Positions 7,843 to 16,853 of a stretch of 64,000 bases of DNA are shown in pieces. Made by a program: the position numbers and the translations under genes. The DNA comes from Candidatus Gastranaerophilales bacterium. GTDB lineage: Bacteria; Cyanobacteriota; Vampirovibrionia; Gastranaerophilales; Gastranaerophilaceae. The notes below the pieces were generated by a model. The model was not told where the DNA came from. It did not search any database and worked only from the letters and a program-made list of their open reading frames with translations. Location: contig JAFQOV010000009.1 in the NCBI GenBank assembly GCA_017402995.1, positions 1-64,000 of the forward strand, read 5' to 3'. How positions within the stretch are numbered: the stretch's first letter is position 1; the number at the start of each line of letters is the position of its first letter.

Positions 7843-9567
7843 ATGGAAAAATTTGACCTAAAACAATTAATGGAAAACAAACCACTTCTATACGCCATCA
7901 TTGGGGGTGTAGGGGTTGTTGTTGTAATGTTTGTTTTAATACTTGTGCTTTTTGCACAAGTAAATAGCTCAAAAGGTGCAAATGCACCAATTGACAAACA
8001 AATAAAAGTGTCAGAAAAAGTCATCAAAAATGACCCTGTAACTCTTTTGACAACAGAAAATATCGGTAAAGCTCTTGAAATTCAAGCTCTTTTAGCAAGA
8101 GAAGGGATTACCGCACAAAGAGCAGATAACGGTTCTAAAACAAGCGTTATTTTAAAAGAATATACAAAAGACCAAAGAGATAGAGCTCTTTTAGCAATCG
8201 TTAAAAGCGGTTTAATGGACGAACACACAGGGCTTGAAATTTTTGACAAAGGTGACTTTACATCTACAAAAGATGATAAAAAAATCAGACTTGTAAGAGC
8301 AATTAATGGCGAATTAGCAAGATTAATCAGAAAAATTCCGCCAATTGAAAACGCACAAGTCTTTATCTCAATTCCTGAACAAACCTTCTTCTCACAAAAC
8401 CAAAAACCAATCACAGCAACTGTTCAAATCACAATGCCATCAGGCGATAGATTAGACAACATGAAAGTAAAAGCAATTTCTAACTTGCTTTTAGGTGCTG
8501 TACACGGCTTGCAACCAGACAATATCTCAATTACAGACACAAACGGAACAGTTTATAATTCAATCATTGGCGCTTCAGACGACGCAATTGCAAAAATTGA
8601 AGAAAACGACAAATATATGCAATCAAAAGTCAATGCTCAATTAGACAAATTAATCGGCAAAGAGCACTATATCGCAACTGTTTCAACATATTTAACTCAA
8701 TCTCCAATTGAAAAAACAAGCATTGTTTACAATCCAGAACAAAAAACTTCAATTGCCGAACAAAGCTTTAAAGAAAACCTTGGAGATAACCAAAACGACT
8801 CTACGACATCTGGAATGAACCCTGTTAGCGTTTATGTTCCATCAGGAGTTAAAGGCTCAATTCAAACAGGTTCATCTTCTCAAGATAGAAAATACTCAAG
8901 AACAGCAACAGAAACTCAATATGGCGTTTCAAAAACTCAAATTAATGAATATATGGGTGCTGGAATAATCGAAAAAATTTCAATTGCGGTTTCAATTGAA
9001 GAAAGCGCTATTCCAACAAACATGAGCCTTTTTGAGCTTAAAACTTTAATTGCAAAAGCAGCAAGTCCAAAAGTTGACCCAAATGATGTTTCAATTGCTT
9101 TTGTTGAATCAAATAGCTTAATTTTAGCACCAGACAAAGAAAACGCTCTTCCTGAAGCAGCTGAATCTGGCAATCCTTGGTGGGTTGTTGGCGCTTTACT
9201 TGGCATTGGCTTGATTTTTGGCTTAAGCCATATTGGCAAAAAAGTTAAAAACGAAGCTAAAAAACAAGAAGAGGAACTTGAATATTTAAGACAAATCGCT
9301 GCAAGCCAAGAGCAACAGCTAAAAACAGTGACTCAACAAGCGACAACTTTAATTGCGCAACAAGAAAAAATGGCGCAAAATTTAATAGAACAAAAAGAAC
9401 AATACGCTATCGCAATCGAACAAGCAAAATCTATTGCACAAACTCAAGCACAACCAAGAGGAAACAATGCGCTAGATAATGCTATTGAAGAATTAGAATC
9501 TGATTTTAATTCAATGGACGAAAATGAAGCGATTGAAAAAATTAAAAATTGGATTGAAAGCACATAG
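7843..9567 (+). CDS. fliF: Flagellar MS-ring protein FliF
   Basis: 574 residues, normal for FliF. An N-terminal membrane helix (about 17-42) is followed by the secretin/YscJ-like ring domains (about 60-240, with ISIPEQTFFSQNQKPITATV), a low-complexity loop, and a second membrane helix (about 445-465). The cytoplasmic tail is Gln/Glu-rich and ends EAIEKIKNWIEST. That end resembles the canonical FliG-binding tail of FliF, which implies that a FliG partner exists. Confidence 0.95.
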   Translation: MEKFDLKQLMENKPLLYAIIGGVGVVVVMFVLILVLFAQVNSSKGANAPIDKQIKVSEKVIKNDPVTLLTTENIGKALEIQALLAREGITAQRADNGSKTSVILKEYTKDQRDRALLAIVKSGLMDEHTGLEIFDKGDFTSTKDDKKIRLVRAINGELARLIRKIPPIENAQVFISIPEQTFFSQNQKPITATVQITMPSGDRLDNMKVKAISNLLLGAVHGLQPDNISITDTNGTVYNSIIGASDDAIAKIEENDKYMQSKVNAQLDKLIGKEHYIATVSTYLTQSPIEKTSIVYNPEQKTSIAEQSFKENLGDNQNDSTTSGMNPVSVYVPSGVKGSIQTGSSSQDRKYSRTATETQYGVSKTQINEYMGAGIIEKISIAVSIEESAIPTNMSLFELKTLIAKAASPKVDPNDVSIAFVESNSLILAPDKENALPEAAESGNPWWVVGALLGIGLIFGLSHIGKKVKNEAKKQEEELEYLRQIAASQEQQLKTVTQQATTLIAQQEKMAQNLIEQKEQYAIAIEQAKSIAQTQAQPRGNNALDNAIEELESDFNSMDENEAIEKIKNWIEST

Positions 9568-9579
9568 AAACGAGGGGAA

Positions 9580-10539
9580 ATGCCAGAAGATGAAAACAAT
9601 ATAGCAGCATTTGACCCCGAGGCTTTCGCGAGCGATTTAGCTGGGCAAGCAGGACAAGTAATCCCACAAGATATTAACAAAAACGAAAAAGAATTTATCT
9701 TAGGGATTATTTATCGTTTTTGCAAAATGGCAGGCGAAGCAATTATAAAAGAAGAAAATACAACGCTAAACGCAGGGGAAGCAAGCCTTGTTGTCCAATT
9801 TATCGGCGAATGGATTTTCCACAAATCTATTGATATTATTCGCGCAGAAATTGACCCACAATATTACGAAGGTATTTTACAAAAAGTTGCTTTTACGGTT
9901 TATGACATAGCAAAAAAAGCCGTAGAAAAACAAATCCCACAAGACCAATTAATCACGCTTGTTGAAGCGCAAGTCAAAAAAGCTTTCGAAAAAGCTCTTG
10001 CAGATTTGCAAAAAAGAGGCGTATTACCAGAAAACGCGGTGAATAATGCGCTAAATCAATCAAATGTTGATTCAATGTCACAAGAACAAGTTGTTGAAGA
10101 ACTTGAAGAAGAAATCAAAAACATGTCTGATGAAAAAATAATCAAACTCGCTTCATTGGCTGTTTTAATGAAAAATTTTTCAAGCGAAAAAATCAAAAAT
10201 GTCTTGCAAAATTTCAACAAACCAGAACGTGATGTAATCTTAAAATATTTAAAAACTTCAGACTTGGATAAAAAACTAGACACCAAAGCAATTTTAAAAT
10301 GTTTTGATGAAATGAAGAGTACTCTTCCGGAGGCGATTGTTGTGAGTTACGAAAAAGCATACAAAAAAATGTATAAAATTGTTAAAAATTCACAAAAATA
10401 TGAAATTTTGAATATTATAGAGAAAGAAAGACCAAACGTTAAGGAATTTGTTCTTTCATGTTATGAAGGCAAAAGAAAGAAAATGCCGGCATATGTTGCA
10501 GATGTTATATCTAAATATGTAGAAGATAAAATTTCATGA
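9580..10539 (+). CDS. Protein in FliG position (divergent FliG or unrelated)
   Basis: 319 residues, almost the length of FliG (about 335), between fliF and fliH, where fliG normally sits, with a GAGGGG site. It appears all-helical. I cannot see FliG hallmarks: no EHPQ motif in the middle domain and no MFVFEDI in the C-terminal domain. Residues about 180-319 have repeating helical motifs (KIIKLASLAVLM, EKIKNVLQNFNKPERDVIL) that could be a very diverged FliG-M/C. The adjacent FliF keeps a FliG-binding-like tail, so a switch role is plausible but inferred from context. Confidence 0.6.
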   Translation: MPEDENNIAAFDPEAFASDLAGQAGQVIPQDINKNEKEFILGIIYRFCKMAGEAIIKEENTTLNAGEASLVVQFIGEWIFHKSIDIIRAEIDPQYYEGILQKVAFTVYDIAKKAVEKQIPQDQLITLVEAQVKKAFEKALADLQKRGVLPENAVNNALNQSNVDSMSQEQVVEELEEEIKNMSDEKIIKLASLAVLMKNFSSEKIKNVLQNFNKPERDVILKYLKTSDLDKKLDTKAILKCFDEMKSTLPEAIVVSYEKAYKKMYKIVKNSQKYEILNIIEKERPNVKEFVLSCYEGKRKKMPAYVADVISKYVEDKIS

Positions 10540-11345
10540 TAATCAAAAAACAAGGACAACCAAAAAAAGATAATTCATCTTCTCAATCTTCAAAAGGTGG
10601 CGCAAAAAGAAATGTCATCAAAAAAGAAGATTTAATTTTAGATACAAAAAATATTCAAGATACAAACCAAGACAAAAAAGAAATTCACCCAAGCGTTCAA
10701 TTAAAAGGCAAAGCACAACAGGAAGAAACCTTCGAAAAAATAGATATCTCATCAATCGAATTTAAAGAAAGAATTGAAAGAAGAAGAGGGGACAGACGCA
10801 GAGGATATAGAAGAATTGACGAAAGGTCTTTGGTTTCTCGCGCTCAACAAGAAGCCCACACAATTAAAGAGCTTGCGGCTCGCGAAGGCTACCAAAACGG
10901 TTTAGCGCGCGCAAAAAACGAAATTAGCGAAATAAAAACTTCTTTGGTTGAATTTTTGGCAATGAAGGATAAAATGTATGAAGATTTTTATCCACACATT
11001 ATGGAACTTGCATTAATCAGTGCAAAAAGAATAATCAAAAAAGAAGTTGAATTATCAAACGATATTTTAAAAGAAGTTGTCACAACAGCGATTGAAGAAT
11101 TAAATTCTGATACAGAAAAAATTACAATCAAAGTAAATCCAGATGACCTTGAATTTGCAAGTGCTTCATTACCCGAAGTTGTTGAAGCAAAAGGTCTTGG
11201 GGTTAAAACAACAATTATTTCAGACGAAATTGTTGAAAAAGGAAGCGCTATAATTATTGCCAACAATGGCGTAATTGACGCAAACTTTAAAACTCAACTT
11301 TCAGTGTTGCAAAGTGCATTTGGAATATACCAAGGGGGGCTATAG
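10536..11345 (+). CDS. fliH: Flagellar export apparatus protein FliH
   Basis: 269 residues, overlapping the previous gene by ATGA. The first 90 residues are Lys/Gln-rich and disordered, with an Arg-rich patch (RRRGDRRRGYRR, about 87-98). The C-terminal half is FliH/YscL-like: a long helix, then KITIKVNPDDLEFA, VEKGSAIIIANNGVIDANFKTQL. FliH is the stator of the export ATPase FliI. No fliI follows; flhA comes next. Confidence 0.85.
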   Translation: MIIKKQGQPKKDNSSSQSSKGGAKRNVIKKEDLILDTKNIQDTNQDKKEIHPSVQLKGKAQQEETFEKIDISSIEFKERIERRRGDRRRGYRRIDERSLVSRAQQEAHTIKELAAREGYQNGLARAKNEISEIKTSLVEFLAMKDKMYEDFYPHIMELALISAKRIIKKEVELSNDILKEVVTTAIEELNSDTEKITIKVNPDDLEFASASLPEVVEAKGLGVKTTIISDEIVEKGSAIIIANNGVIDANFKTQLSVLQSAFGIYQGGL

Positions 11346-13430
11346 ATGGCAGCACCCGAGGGAAATTCTAATCCAATATCCGAAATAGCTTTAGCTGGCT
11401 TTGTCATCATAGCAATCTTAATTTTGCTACTTGAAATGCCAACTTGGGTTGTTAACTTTTCAATAAGCTTCAATATCACTCTTGGTATTGTGCTTTTGAT
11501 GATATCTTTGTACGTCAACAAGCCCCTTGAGCTTGCGGCTTTCCCATCTATTCTTTTGATTGGTACAGTTTTCAGACTTGTACTTTCAATCGCGTCTACT
11601 CGTTTAATTTTAGCAAAAGGTGACGCCGGTGAAGTTGTCGAGGCATTCGGTAATTTCGTCACAGGTGGGAATATGGTTGTTGGTGGTGTAATTTTCTTAA
11701 TTATCACCATTGTGCAATTCATGGTTATCACCAAAGGTGCCGAACGTATCGCCGAGGTTTCTGCACGTTTTGCACTGGATGCGATGCCTGGTAAACAAAT
11801 GACAATTGACGCCGACTTTAATGCGGGCTTAATCTCGCCAGAAGAAGCGGTTAAACGCCGTGAAGACTTGCAAAGAGAATCAAGTTTATATGGTTCTATG
11901 GACGGTGCAATGAAATTCGTAAAAGGTGATACCATTGCTGGTATCATCATTACATTGATTAATATTATTGGTGGCTTGATTATTGGTATCATAATGAACG
12001 GCATGCAACCAGCTGATGCCGTTTCAAAATATACTATTTTAACAATTGGTGACGGCTTGGCTTCTCAAGTTCCATCACTTTTGATGGCAATTTCTTCTGG
12101 TATCGTGATGACACGTGCAACAGGTGGTGGCGTTGCATTGGGTTCAGATTTATCTATCCAAATTTTGTCTAAGCCAATGAGTTTGTTTTTAGCAGCTGGC
12201 TTTTTGCTTTTAATCGCTTTCACATCACCAATCACAGGCTTGCCATTTTTGCCATTTTTGATATTTTCAGCTGTTTTAATTTTAGGTGGTTTGTCTGTTT
12301 TAGTTAATCAAGACGTGCAACAACAAATGGGACAATTAGACGTTGTTAAACAAAACATGCAAGATTTAGTTAACCCAAACAAAATGTATGAGCGCCTTGG
12401 GGTTGACGTTTTGTCGTTGCAAGTTGGCGCGGGTTTGTTAGTTATCGCCGACCCTGAACAAGATGGTCAATTGTTGGCTAAAATTGCAGCTTTACGTCAA
12501 AGGGTAACAGACGACCTTGGTTATATCATTCCAAACATAAGAATTATGGACTCTAGTGCCATTGGTGATAACGAATATTTAATTTCAATCCGTGGAAACC
12601 CTGTTGCGACAGGCTCAGTTTACCCTGGAAAATTAATGGTTATTGCAGATCAATATGAAGCATTAGGCAAAAAATTGCCAGAAAATGCTATTGTTTCTGT
12701 TGAGCCAACTTTCCAATCTCAAGCATATTGGTTAAATCCTCAACATATCGGTAAAAACGACAAAATCCAAGCGGTTGACGCAGTTGACGTTATCGTTACA
12801 CATTTACAAGAATGTGTCAGAAAATATGTTGATGAAGTCATGACTAAAACTGATGTTTTAAAATTAATGGAGCTTGTAAAATCGCAAGACCCAACTCTTG
12901 TTAACGACTTGGTTCCTACAATTATTTCAACATCAGATTTAAGAAAGATTTTTGTTAATTTAATCCGTGAAAAAGTTTCAATTAAAGACGTAATCTTTAT
13001 TTTTGAAAGACTTTGTGACTATGCTCGTTTTTCAAAAGAGCCAGATATCCTATCTGAGCGTTTAAGAGCTGCTTTGGGCAGACAAATTTGCTTATCAAAT
13101 TCAAACAAAGAAAAAGTTTTATACGCTCTGACATTATCATCTCAATGGGAAAAAATCCTAGATGATAGCTGCCAAAGAACAGAATTGGGCACAATGTTTT
13201 TGCTAAATCCAATGCAAGTTCAAGAGCTAATTGAATCCACAGCAACCACTTTAATGCGTGCGCAAAGTGCAATTGGGCTTCAACCTGTAATTCTTTGTTC
13301 GCCAAGAATACGTTTGCCGCTTTATCAAATGCTTGAACGTCACATTCCAACCATTGTCGTAATTTCATATTCAGAATTAATCACCGATATTCGCGTTGAA
13401 GCTATCGATACAATCGGTGAAGAATATTAA
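11346..13430 (+). CDS. flhA: Flagellar export gate protein FlhA
   Basis: 694 residues with no gap after fliH. Eight membrane segments in the first ~320 residues include the family signature RLVLSIASTRLIL...GDAGEVVEAFG and the charged loop AERIAEVSARFALDAMPGKQM (about 140-170). The cytoplasmic domain (about 345-694) contains RLGVDVLSLQVG. FlhA is the proton-coupled gate of the flagellar secretion system. Confidence 0.97.
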   Translation: MAAPEGNSNPISEIALAGFVIIAILILLLEMPTWVVNFSISFNITLGIVLLMISLYVNKPLELAAFPSILLIGTVFRLVLSIASTRLILAKGDAGEVVEAFGNFVTGGNMVVGGVIFLIITIVQFMVITKGAERIAEVSARFALDAMPGKQMTIDADFNAGLISPEEAVKRREDLQRESSLYGSMDGAMKFVKGDTIAGIIITLINIIGGLIIGIIMNGMQPADAVSKYTILTIGDGLASQVPSLLMAISSGIVMTRATGGGVALGSDLSIQILSKPMSLFLAAGFLLLIAFTSPITGLPFLPFLIFSAVLILGGLSVLVNQDVQQQMGQLDVVKQNMQDLVNPNKMYERLGVDVLSLQVGAGLLVIADPEQDGQLLAKIAALRQRVTDDLGYIIPNIRIMDSSAIGDNEYLISIRGNPVATGSVYPGKLMVIADQYEALGKKLPENAIVSVEPTFQSQAYWLNPQHIGKNDKIQAVDAVDVIVTHLQECVRKYVDEVMTKTDVLKLMELVKSQDPTLVNDLVPTIISTSDLRKIFVNLIREKVSIKDVIFIFERLCDYARFSKEPDILSERLRAALGRQICLSNSNKEKVLYALTLSSQWEKILDDSCQRTELGTMFLLNPMQVQELIESTATTLMRAQSAIGLQPVILCSPRIRLPLYQMLERHIPTIVVISYSELITDIRVEAIDTIGEEY

Positions 13431-13454
13431 TTTTTGTAAATTTAGTTAACATGC

Positions 13455-13501
13455 GGGCAATTGCTTTTCTCAAAAATACTTTATTTAAATATAGAGTATT
13501 T
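13455..13501 (+). promoter_or_regulatory. GSGCAAWW-N13-ATASTT element, copy A
   Basis: GGGCAATT at 13455-13462, 13 bases, ATACTT at 13476-13481. The second half continues into a dyad, AAATACT ... AGTATTT (13474-13480 and 13495-13501), around TATTTAAATA. It lies between flhA and the small ORF at 13520. Similar to copy B over about 50 bases. Confidence 0.6.
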
Positions 13502-13519
13502 AGATTTTGAGAGAAGAAT

Positions 13520-13726
13520 ATGACAGAAGTAGAACTAAATGCTTTGTTTAACATTTGCCCTGAAAGGGTGCAAAACGTATATGCAACAAACTCCATTAAA
13601 GATGTTAGACAAATCCAAAGTATAGTTAAAGTTTTCAACATTGCACGCGAACAACGCGCAACGTCAAAAAAGATTGCCGCAAGAAGTCTTGCTGCTTTTA
13701 GAACAATTTTGGCAAGCAATAATTAA
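13520..13726 (+). CDS. Small helical protein after flhA, unknown
   Basis: 68 residues with a GAGAGAAG ribosome site and its own upstream element (copy A). It is predicted all-helical: an acidic N-terminus (VELNALFNICPERV) and a basic amphipathic C-terminal helix (REQRATSKKIAARSLAAF). I do not recognise the family. Position at the end of the flagellar operon hints at a motility-related role. The stop overlaps the converging gene by four bases (TTAA). The ribosome site and separate promoter-like element make it likely real. Confidence 0.6.
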   Translation: MTEVELNALFNICPERVQNVYATNSIKDVRQIQSIVKVFNIAREQRATSKKIAARSLAAFRTILASNN

Positions 13727-15066
13727 CTTTTCTTTTTTAAAACAATAATAAATTTATCAATTAATTCGGATAGCATTAATGACATTTTACGATAATCTAG
13801 TATCGTAAAATCTATTGTTTCGGTTTCAAAAAGTCTTTTTTGGTCGTTGTCCATAATGGTCAAACGAACAACAACTTTTTCAATACCGCTATATTCTAGC
13901 GCGCAAGTTGCGCTAACTTCACCAGATGAAACACTGAACATAGATTTTGTTCCAGTGTAGGAATTAATTGCTAAATCGTGCTTTTTAATTCTTAAGATGT
14001 TTTCATATTTTTTAAAAGCTGGCGCTACAACTACTTTTAATTTTCTTTGATATGCTTGATTAAATAGCTTAATGCTATTTTTGTCAAATGCACTATCTGC
14101 ACCTTTCATGGCTTCTGTGCCAAGTTTTTCTTCTTTGATTTTCATTTCTTGTTTTTTCAAGATATCTTTTGGCCCATCAATAGATAAGATTTGATTTTCT
14201 TCTTGAGCATAAAAATCTGATGCAACAATCAATGAATTTGTATTTTCAGACGCTTTTTCAAGCGCTGTATCTAGCGCTTCAATAATATCTTCAAATTTTT
14301 GTTCTTGAATTTCAACAACACTTGCATTAATTCCGCAATCGCTTCCAAGATTGTTATTTATTCTTTCAAAAACGCTATACGCGCCGTTTAATTTTGTTTT
14401 TTGCAAATAAGCATAGAATTTATCTACGTCTTTGATTGCAACGGAATCGTTCAAACGAATTGATTTTTTAATAATTTCAATTAATTCTTTAGCATCTTTT
14501 TGTTGAGGATATTTTTTATCTTGTGAAATCAACATTAAGCAAGCTCTTTGAGAATATTTTTTAGATTGAGAAATTTCATTTTTCAAAAATTCATCACAAT
14601 ATTTTTGCGTGTAAACACCAGTATCTGTTTGCAAAACGCCCAAAGTTGTCAAGAAATTTGTTCTTGATTCAATAGATAAATTTAGTTCGTTTTTCTTTAA
14701 ACACCAAATTACACGAATTAAAAGTTCGTAATCAATAATCGGCATAAACAAAACATCAGTAATGCCGTTATCAAAAGCTTCGATTACAAGCTCTCTTGAG
14801 CAATTTTCATTAATTAAAAGAATTGGGAGATTTTTGTATATGTCTTGTTTTTTTAATCTTTTAACAAGGTTAACTGCTTGAATATTGTTGTTTGCACAGT
14901 GGAGAATTAAAACATTAGGATTAAACCCATCAAGCATATTTTGCGCTTCTTCAATTGAACAAGATTTAATCTTGTCAAGGCTTCTTAAAAGCACAAGTTT
15001 AGCTGAAATTTGATTAACTAGCTCTTGCTTATCGCTAACAATTACAACGGTATTAACATCAGCCAT
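13723..15066 (-). CDS. Degenerate receiver plus degenerate GGDEF signalling protein
   Basis: 447 residues. The first ~120 have a receiver-domain layout, but the phospho-acceptor Asp is replaced (NVLILHCAN instead of LILxD). Residues about 135-285 follow the GGDEF-domain layout (LTTLGVLQTDTGVYTQKYCDEFL), but the active-site GGDEF is absent (DVDKFYAYL). The last ~130 residues form a separate unknown domain rich in strands. Catalysis and phosphorylation both seem lost, so a protein-interaction or ligand-sensing role is likely. A GGGGAG site precedes the ATG. It is next to the flagellar genes, transcribed toward them. Confidence 0.7.
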   Translation of the reverse strand: MADVNTVVIVSDKQELVNQISAKLVLLRSLDKIKSCSIEEAQNMLDGFNPNVLILHCANNNIQAVNLVKRLKKQDIYKNLPILLINENCSRELVIEAFDNGITDVLFMPIIDYELLIRVIWCLKKNELNLSIESRTNFLTTLGVLQTDTGVYTQKYCDEFLKNEISQSKKYSQRACLMLISQDKKYPQQKDAKELIEIIKKSIRLNDSVAIKDVDKFYAYLQKTKLNGAYSVFERINNNLGSDCGINASVVEIQEQKFEDIIEALDTALEKASENTNSLIVASDFYAQEENQILSIDGPKDILKKQEMKIKEEKLGTEAMKGADSAFDKNSIKLFNQAYQRKLKVVVAPAFKKYENILRIKKHDLAINSYTGTKSMFSVSSGEVSATCALEYSGIEKVVVRLTIMDNDQKRLFETETIDFTILDYRKMSLMLSELIDKFIIVLKKKS

Positions 15067-15162
15067 TGAAAAACTTTTCTCCCCAATATTCTTCTTATAC
15101 TACAATACTACAAAAACAGCTTTTTTGTAAAAAATTTTACAAATGACAACAAAGAAATATTT

Positions 15163-15180
15163 TGATAGAATTATCTTATG
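15163..15180 (+). promoter_or_regulatory. Extended -10 abutting an ATG (candidate leaderless start)
   Basis: TGA-TAGAAT (hexamer 15166-15171), six bases, then the ATG at 15178, with no ribosome site between. Confidence 0.4.
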
Positions 15181-16569
15181 AAGAATTTTTTAAAAGATAA
15201 CAAAGTAATTTTAATAATTATTTTATTAGTAGGATTATTATTACGTTTATGGAACTTAAACAAGCCAGAAGGGCTTTGGAATGATGAATATATCACATAT
15301 TCGATTTCAATGTTAAAATTTCCTTTTGATTTTTTTGAAGGCATTAAAACAAACTGCCATGCACCTTTGCACTATTTTTATCTAAAACTTTGGAGTGCAA
15401 TCTTTAAAGATTCAGATTTTATGTTAAGAATGTCCTCTTTGGTTCCTAATTTGTTGGGTTGTTTGGTAATGTATCATGTTGGAAAAAATTACCAAACCAA
15501 AAATTGTTCAATTAATATTGGGCTTGCTTGTGCTACAATCAGCGCTATAAGCTCGTTTTTAATCTTTTTCTCACAAGAAGTTAGAATATACTCGCTAATT
15601 TTCTTGTTGTCATCTTTAATTTTGTTGTATTCAATCAAAATGTATGAATTTCCTTGCAAAAAACACGCTTGGTTGTTGATTTTATTTTCGGTTTTATTAA
15701 TTTTCGAACATACAATCGGCTTTGTTTTTGTAATATTCAACATTTTCGGACTTTTAACCTTTAGACCAAAAAAGAAAAAAGAAACCGATTTATATATCCC
15801 AATTTTATCTGGGCTGATTTTATGCTTGCCTTTAATACCGTTTTTAATCAGGCTTTTTGCGCACCCAACATATTTTTCTCAATGGTGGGCGCCATTTTCT
15901 TGGTCAAAAATATTTTTCTATTTCACAGATTTATTCTCTCCGGTTTTAAGAAACATCACAAATTCACCTTCGAGCTTTTACAAGCAAATTATCTGTAATG
16001 ATGTAATAAACATTGGTTTTATTATGTTTGCGCTTGTTCCAGCTTTGATTTGTCTTGTTCTTATAATTAAACCAAATCTTGAAGCAAAAAGAATTAATAA
16101 ATATCTTTTAAGCGTTTTCACTGCAACATTTTTGACTATTTTAATCGCTTCAATTGCGGGTAAAATCATCTTTTTAACAAAATATTTAACAGAACTCTAC
16201 CCAATTTTAATTTTAATGGCAGCAATCGGTTGGGCGCAATTATATTCAAAAGGCGCAAAAATTGCCCTTGCAACAATTTATATCTTTATGACCTTGTTTT
16301 ATATCACCGTTTCACACACTTCTGCTATCAAATTAACGCGCAACGAAGGTCAAAGATTGCCTGTTTTAGCAATGCAAGAAATGAACATTCAAAAAAACGA
16401 TAAAATTTTATTTTTATATTACCCCGAAACGCATTTTTCAAAATATCAAAACAATTCAAATTACATAACTTATTCAATTCACAAACACAACTTTTCAGAT
16501 ATCTTAGACAAAGGCTCAACCTATGACGCATTTTTAGATGGTCATAATTTATATCAAGTTTTTTTTTAA
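15178..16569 (+). CDS. GT-C membrane glycosyltransferase (PMT/ArnT-like), N-terminal part of frameshifted gene
   Basis: 463 residues in this frame. An acidic catalytic-type motif LWNDEYITY lies in the first extracytoplasmic loop (about 34-42), followed by ten or so membrane segments (for example about 8-25, 85-105, 120-140, 160-180, 205-225, 285-305, 320-340, 355-370). This fits the GT-C/GT39/83 family that uses lipid-linked sugars to modify lipids or proteins outside the inner membrane. The frame stops at TAA 16567-16569 inside a run of nine Ts; the homologous continuation lies in the -1 frame. Confidence 0.8.
   Translation: MKNFLKDNKVILIIILLVGLLLRLWNLNKPEGLWNDEYITYSISMLKFPFDFFEGIKTNCHAPLHYFYLKLWSAIFKDSDFMLRMSSLVPNLLGCLVMYHVGKNYQTKNCSINIGLACATISAISSFLIFFSQEVRIYSLIFLLSSLILLYSIKMYEFPCKKHAWLLILFSVLLIFEHTIGFVFVIFNIFGLLTFRPKKKKETDLYIPILSGLILCLPLIPFLIRLFAHPTYFSQWWAPFSWSKIFFYFTDLFSPVLRNITNSPSSFYKQIICNDVINIGFIMFALVPALICLVLIIKPNLEAKRINKYLLSVFTATFLTILIASIAGKIIFLTKYLTELYPILILMAAIGWAQLYSKGAKIALATIYIFMTLFYITVSHTSAIKLTRNEGQRLPVLAMQEMNIQKNDKILFLYYPETHFSKYQNNSNYITYSIHKHNFSDILDKGSTYDAFLDGHNLYQVFF
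16559..16567 (+). repeat. T9 homopolymer at the frameshift
   Basis: Nine consecutive Ts. Ten Ts would join the upstream frame (ending HNLYQVFF) directly to the downstream frame (LNAENKSLDKK). It is therefore a candidate for phase variation, transcriptional slippage or a sequencing error. Confidence 0.8.
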
Positions 16570-16853
16570 ATGCTGAAAATAAATCTTTAGATAAAAAATT
16601 GAAAAAAAATCTCTTGTCTAAAATGAAAAAGGGCGAAAGTCTTTTTATTGTTGATTTAACAACGGTTAGCATTTTTAATGAAAGTTATTTAAAAAAACTA
16701 GCGCAAGACGAAAAGCAATATAAGAAAACTCCGTTTCTATACCTTTTATTTTCATACACAAGAAATTATTCAATAAATTGGGCAAACAAAAACCTTAATT
16801 ACGCTGATAAACGCAAAAAAGGTTCTTGGATAATTTATAAATTTGTTTATTAA
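16570..16853 (+). pseudogene. C-terminal part of the frameshifted GT-C glycosyltransferase
   Basis: The open frame runs without stops from the T9 tract to TAA at 16851-16853, giving about 95 residues: LNAENKSLDKK, then KKGESLFIVDLTTVSIFNE and an Asn/Tyr-rich end. It looks like the soluble periplasmic tail common in this transferase class. A possible TTG start at 16599 has no ribosome site, so separate translation is unlikely. With one extra T the whole protein would be 558 residues. The stop overlaps the converging clpP stop by four bases. Confidence 0.7.

Noticed and set aside
7604-7885. 93-residue minus-strand frame over fliE
   Set aside because: Antisense to fliE, no ribosome site, low-complexity Phe/Tyr/Cys content.
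11294-12004. 236-residue minus-strand frame opposite fliH/flhA
   Set aside because: It is antisense to clearly conserved flhA codons, has low-complexity Ile/Pro/Thr content and no ribosome site; a shadow frame.
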